A DNA stretch of 9,119 nt from an uncultured Chloroflexaceae bacterium (GTDB lineage: Bacteria; Chloroflexota; Chloroflexia; Chloroflexales; Chloroflexaceae), in NCBI GenBank assembly GCA_937141995.1, contig CAKZQX010000886.1:1-9119 (forward strand), in the 5' to 3' direction. The translations under genes and the position numbers were made by a program. The notes beneath the pieces are model-generated. The model saw nothing but the letters and a program-made list of their open reading frames with translations. It made no database searches and was not told where the DNA came from. Shown here piece after piece: positions 6,657 through 9,119 of this stretch; within the stretch, counting starts at the first letter, position 1, and each line of letters starts with the position of its first letter.

Positions 6657-6686
6657 TAAATGAAAGAACGCTACGCCCGGCATATT

Positions 6687-7316
6687 TTACCGATCCATCC
6701 CCACGAATACGGCGAGTGTATACCAGAGCCCGAATCCGATAATAACGACTCCCGCGATCCGGTTGATCCAGCGGAGTTGCGTCGGGGTGATACGGGCGCG
6801 GAAGATACTCACACCGCCGCTCAGCAGCAACCACCAGAGCGCCGAGCCGGTGAAGACCCCTGTTACCACCAGCGCGGCTGTGCTATAGCTGCCGCCCGTC
6901 TGGACCATGCCTAACCCGGCAAAGATTGCTATAAATGCAAAGATAGTCATCGGGTTGGTGATGGTCAGCAAGAAGGTTGAGATATACGCGCCCAGCAGAC
7001 CACGACTGCCGGCAACGGCGGCCTCTTCGGCGGGCGGACGAAAAAAGGTTTTGAGCCCCAGGTAGAGAAGAAACAGGCCGCCCAGCAACTGAAGCCCGGT
7101 TTGTCGGCTCAACAATAGATTTGATACCAGCGTCAGTCCAAAACCCGCGATGCAGCCATAGCAGGCATCGGCCGTTGCTGCCCCCAACCCGGAGACCAGG
7201 CCGGCGGCGCGTCCGTCAGCCAGGGTGCGGCGAATGCACAGCACCCCGATGGGACCAACCGGCGCGGCGATGGCAAAGCCGATAATGATCCCATGCCCGA
7301 GGAAACTGATGTCCAC
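6687..7316 (-). CDS. LysE-family amino-acid/small-molecule exporter
   Basis: A 209-residue integral membrane protein of the LysE/RhtB superfamily, which export amino acids or related compounds using the proton gradient. The N-terminal family signature is clear: GFAIAAPVGPIGVLCIRRTLADGRAAGLVSGLGAATAD, followed by about six transmembrane segments (near 5-25, 38-62, 70-90, 108-135, 145-167 and 180-203) and the conserved NP motif in LLTITNPMTIFAFIAIFAG. Length is typical. The start is GTG 7314-7316, since AAAGGAG ends six nt upstream; an in-frame TTG at 7320-7322 touches the ribosome site and is unlikely. Repeat copy D begins about 20 nt upstream of the start codon, so any promoter must lie in the element or beyond. 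Substrate unknown. Confidence 0.92.
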   Translation of the reverse strand: MDISFLGHGIIIGFAIAAPVGPIGVLCIRRTLADGRAAGLVSGLGAATADACYGCIAGFGLTLVSNLLLSRQTGLQLLGGLFLLYLGLKTFFRPPAEEAAVAGSRGLLGAYISTFLLTITNPMTIFAFIAIFAGLGMVQTGGSYSTAALVVTGVFTGSALWWLLLSGGVSIFRARITPTQLRWINRIAGVVIIGFGLWYTLAVFVGMDR

Positions 7317-7335
7317 ATACAACTCCTTTCACATG

Positions 7336-7560
7336 CAAAAGTTACGTAGTGAGTGTCCAAACGGGACGTTTGACCAGGGGCAAAACCGATTCGCCTGCGG
7401 CAGCATGGTACGTTTTTATTCTTTTTCACAACAATGTGCTCAAAGAGCACATTGTTGTGAAAAAGATGGTCCCATTCCGGACTTGTCCCCAAAAGGAATG
7501 GGCTCTTCCACCCTGCCGGAGGCGAAATTTCCTTTCGGAGAAATGACCGCTTAACTTGTG
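7336..7560 (-). mobile_element. Nested-hairpin MITE-like element, copy D (inverted)
   Basis: Full copy, 225 bp, opposite in orientation to the others. Its terminal repeats CAAAAGTTACGTAGT (7336-7350) and ACCGCTTAACTTGTG (7546-7560) are diverged. Inner arms lie at 7390-7403 and 7513-7526. The central palindrome has perfect 22-nt arms (7420-7441, 7445-7466) around AAA. A second inverted pair CCCATTCC/GGAATGGG (7471-7478, 7495-7502) lies between palindrome and arm. Spacers are 39 and 19 nt, mirrored as expected for inversion. Flanking 7-mers TCACATG (7329-7335) and TCATATG (7561-7567) differ by one base, consistent with an old target duplication. Confidence 0.72.
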
Positions 7561-7567
7561 TCATATG

Positions 7568-7582
7568 CACGAGTTACACGGT
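7568..7582. repeat. Solitary terminal repeat of the nested-hairpin family
   Basis: CACGAGTTACACGGT matches the left-end consensus TACGAGTTACGCGGT at 13 of 15 positions and starts exactly 7 bp after the end of copy D, the same spacing seen between copies B and C. No inner arms or central palindrome follow at the expected 19 or 39 nt, so this is probably the stump of a deleted second element. Confidence 0.6.
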
Positions 7583-7604
7583 AGGCGTTCAAAACTGCCC
7601 CTGC

Positions 7605-7635
7605 AAAAAACCCGCCAGACCTCAGGTCTGGCGGG
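7605..7635 (-). terminator. Rho-independent terminator of the peptidase operon
   Basis: On the minus strand CCCGCCAGACC (7635-7625), loop TGA and GGTCTGGCGGG (7621-7611), followed by TTTTTT (7610-7605). The 11-bp GC-rich stem plus T-run is a textbook intrinsic terminator, placed downstream of the peptidase and small membrane protein genes after a leaderless stretch of about 180 nt. That stretch (7636-7816) shows no gene. The terminator isolates the exporter gene from upstream transcription. Confidence 0.88.
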
Positions 7636-7816
7636 CGGTTCAGCGGCAAAGATGCGCAGGCACAGCTACCCAAACCGGAGATCCGGCATCGGGACAGGCT
7701 GACGCTGCTGGTTCCTGCTTGTATGGGATTGGTTGTGTAAAAACATAGTTGAAACGTTCACTGGCAATTCATGTAGGGGCAAAATACCTTTCACCCCGGG
7801 TTGTGATATACGCGGG

Positions 7817-7939
7817 CTAGGCTTCTTCCGGCTCACCCAGCAGTTTGTTCGTCAGATAGCTTGCCAACCAGGCGGCCAGCGAACTCAAGATCAAGCTCAA
7901 CGCGCCGTACACCAACCGTCGCTTCATATCAGTATCCAT
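7817..7939 (-). CDS. Small membrane protein of 40 residues, unknown function
   Basis: Sequence begins MDTDMKRRLVYGALSL and ends LLGEPEEA. A short positively charged N-terminus is followed by one hydrophobic helix (about 9-29, LVYGALSLILSSLAAWLASYL) and an acidic tail, so it is likely a single-pass inner-membrane protein with the N-terminus inside. GGAGGAG lies seven nt before the ATG at 7937-7939 and overlaps the last codons of the peptidase gene, whose stop is three nt upstream. The excellent ribosome site, tight spacing and shared terminator make this a real operon partner of the peptidase, perhaps a regulatory or stabilising subunit; that role is inference. Confidence 0.75.
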   Translation of the reverse strand: MDTDMKRRLVYGALSLILSSLAAWLASYLTNKLLGEPEEA

Positions 7940-7942
7940 ACA

Positions 7943-8629
7943 TTAACTCCTCCGTCCGGTAAGCAACAAGAGAAAGTAGAACAGTTGCGAAATGGCCTGT
8001 GCCGCCGCTGCCACATAGGTAAGGGCTGCGGCGTTGAGTAACTGATTAACACCCTGTGCGTCCTGACTTGTCACCAGACCGTTGCGGGTGAGCATTTCAC
8101 GCGCGCGGCTGCTGGCGTTAAACTCCACCGGCAGCGTTACCAGAGTGAAGGCGACGGCTGCGCTAAAGAGAATAACCCCGGCCCAGGCAAGCGACTCGCC
8201 CAGGGGTGACATTGCGCTCATGATCAGGCCAACAATCACCAGTAATAGACCAAACTGCGAGCCAATATTGGCAACGCCTACAAGCCCGGCCCGCACCCGC
8301 AGCCAGGCATACCCCTGCTGATCCTGCACTGCGTGGCCCAGTTCGTGTGCAACGATTGCCAGCGCCGCCACCGAGGGTGCGCGGATAGAGCCCTGCGAGA
8401 GCCGCATGACCTTCCCCCGCGGATCGTAGTGATCGGTTAGATTTCCAGGGATCTCCTCGATCCGCACATGGTCCAGACCCTCGTTACGGGTCAGCATACG
8501 AGCAACATCCATGCCGGTCAAGCCCTGGGCATTGGGTACCTTGGAAAACTTCGCATAAGTTGAGCGGACACGCATCTGCGCCCACATTGCAAAGAGCAGC
8601 GCAGGTAAAAAGAAGAGTAGATAAAGCAT
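7943..8629 (-). CDS. YugP-like membrane zinc metallopeptidase (Zn_peptidase_2 family)
   Basis: A 228-residue membrane protein. The zinc-binding HELGH is in AIVAHELGHAVQDQ (His95, Glu96, His99), and the likely third ligand Glu169 is in LPVEFNASSRAREML, a stretch typical of this family. Upstream of HELGH is the family pattern TDHYDPRGKVMRLSQGSIRAPSVAALAIVAHE. Transmembrane segments lie near 2-17, 114-140, 146-167 and 198-224; the active site should face the cytoplasm. Length fits the family (about 225-235). The ATG at 8627-8629 has GGAAAGG 11 nt upstream, which is a little long. A 40-residue membrane protein gene follows three nt after the stop. Substrates of this family are not well known. Repeat copy E begins about 27 nt upstream of the start. 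Confidence 0.93.
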   Translation of the reverse strand: MLYLLFFLPALLFAMWAQMRVRSTYAKFSKVPNAQGLTGMDVARMLTRNEGLDHVRIEEIPGNLTDHYDPRGKVMRLSQGSIRAPSVAALAIVAHELGHAVQDQQGYAWLRVRAGLVGVANIGSQFGLLLVIVGLIMSAMSPLGESLAWAGVILFSAAVAFTLVTLPVEFNASSRAREMLTRNGLVTSQDAQGVNQLLNAAALTYVAAAAQAISQLFYFLLLLTGRRS

Positions 8630-8658
8630 AATTATTGATGCCTTTCCAGGAAAAGCTT

Positions 8659-8686
8659 ATTTAACGCGTTACGCGGTGGGTTCCAA
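8659..8686 (-). promoter_or_regulatory. Candidate hybrid promoter at the edge of repeat copy E
   Basis: Minus strand TTGGAA (8686-8681), a 16-nt spacer and TTAAAT (8664-8659), about 30 nt before the peptidase ATG. The -35 would lie in the element's spacer and the -10 in the target duplication. Both boxes match consensus at four of six positions, so this is tentative. Confidence 0.28.
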
Positions 8687-8874
8687 ACCAGGCATCTGCC
8701 TGGACAAATGGCCCGATTCGCCTCCGGCAGGGCGGAAGAAACGACCTTTTTCACAAAAATGTTGCACATAGTACAACATTTTTGTGAAAAGAAAAAACGT
8801 CCCATGCTGCCGCAGGCGAAGACTGCCGTTGTGGAAGTACATGTCTGATGTGTATGCCCACCGCGTAAGCCGTG
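8664..8874 (+). mobile_element. Nested-hairpin MITE-like element, copy E
   Basis: Full copy, 211 bp, flanked by the perfect 7-bp direct repeat TTATTTA (8657-8663 and 8875-8881). Terminal repeats ACGCGTTACGCGGTGGG (8664-8680) and CCCACCGCGTAAGCCGTG (8857-8874). Inner arms TTCGCCTCCGGCAG (8717-8730) and CTGCCGCAGGCGAA (8807-8820). Central hairpin arms 8746-8767 and 8771-8791 around ATA have one bulged T and one C-A mismatch. Both spacers are 39 nt; the left one has an extra stem CCAGGC/GCCTGG (around 8688-8703). It carries no gene. Confidence 0.78.
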
Positions 8875-8881
8875 TTATTTA

Positions 8882-9119
8882 CGAACAATCGCTATGCAAG
8901 TAGTATACCACCACTGCTGTTATGGATGATGTGAGAGCTTTATAAGAGAGAAGCGCGCCGGGAGCAATGGTCAATTAGTGGGTCAGTGTGGAAGAAGGCA
9001 GAACAACCGGCGTGTGCTGCCGGTTGATGCGTAGATAGTCGGTCAGTTGGACTGCCGCGCTCTAAGAGACTGTCTGAAAAGATGATGCGCGGCGGTCCCA
9101 CGGCATGCGGGGTGCCCGG
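8882..9119. other. Right-edge region without a supported gene
   Basis: Contains a hairpin AACCGGC/GCCGGTT with a 7-nt loop (9005-9025) and a motif GAGACTGTCTGAAAAG (9066-9081) that resembles insertion-sequence ends. A minus-strand frame open from the window edge to a TAA at 8940-8942 (59 codons) does not look protein-like. Confidence 0.5.

Noticed and set aside
6256..7466. Central hairpins as intrinsic terminators
   Set aside because: Stems are AT-rich and no T-run follows them on either strand; family context and target duplications explain them better.
7733..8041. Plus-strand frame of about 100 codons
   Set aside because: It overlaps the small membrane protein and the end of the peptidase on the opposite strand and lacks a ribosome site or domain.
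6193..8874. CRISPR array or integron attC sites
   Set aside because: Repeats are irregularly spaced, palindromic throughout and lie between different genes; ends do not fit the attC core pattern, and no cas or integrase gene is present.
8940..9119. Minus-strand frame open to the window edge, 59 codons
   Set aside because: Composition is not protein-like, it spans a hairpin and an IS-like motif, and no domain is visible; more sequence would be needed to judge it.

Overview
The window looks like chromosomal DNA of a moderately GC-rich, free-living bacterium. The mix of an ANTAR response regulator, an OmpR-type regulator with a strong -35/-10 promoter, a cyclic-nucleotide-sensing PP2C phosphatase with an RsbW-like kinase and a STAS protein, and intergenic space full of degenerate repeats would fit Chloroflexota (Chloroflexales-like). 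That placement is an impression from gene content, not a proven assignment.

Layout. Positions 2-1105 (+) hold the C-terminal part of a class III PLP aminotransferase. After a repeat-rich gap comes an OmpR/PhoB-type response regulator (1505-2221, +) with its own promoter. From there all genes lie on the minus strand. A membrane-anchored coiled-coil protein of unknown function (2225-2824) sits 13 nt downstream of an ANTAR response regulator (2838-3413), which has a good promoter. A 319-nt spacer follows, with a 12-bp inverted repeat and seven copies of a 7-bp tandem repeat. Then comes a partner-switching module, in transcription order: RsbW-like anti-sigma kinase (5915-5493), a cNMP-binding plus PP2C phosphatase overlapping it by one base (5493-4216), and a STAS protein (4062-3733) with its own extended -10 promoter and a possible leader hairpin. 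Further right are a LysE-family exporter (7316-6687) and a two-gene operon of a YugP-like membrane zinc peptidase (8629-7943) and an unlisted 40-residue membrane protein (7939-7817), closed by a strong terminator. The last 238 nt hold no supported gene.

The most notable content is a family of short mobile-looking repeats in the spacers: a right-hand remnant (1234-1385), four full copies (6193-6389, 6397-6656, 7336-7560, 8664-8874) and one solitary end (7568-7582). Each full copy has about 15-bp terminal inverted repeats (consensus TACGAGTTACGCGGT), inner 14-base arms (TTCGCCTCCGGCAG / CTGCCGCAGGCGAA) with a fixed C-C mismatch, and a central 21-24-bp palindrome with a 3-nt loop. The palindrome sequence differs between copies but stays self-complementary. 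Distances between the blocks are fixed (19 nt on one side, 39-40 on the other). Target duplications of 7 bp (TTATTTA, TAAATGA, TCAYATG) support transposition. No transposase lies in the window, so these look like non-autonomous (MITE-like) elements with an unusual nested-hairpin design.

How the genes may work together: RsbW, the PP2C phosphatase and the STAS protein form a plausible phospho-switch that reads a cyclic nucleotide, but no sigma factor is present. The minus-strand promoters of the ANTAR, STAS and RsbW genes share an extended -10 (TGC-TAYAMT). Two repeat copies sit directly upstream of the lysE-like and peptidase genes, so those genes may depend on element-borne promoter sequence.
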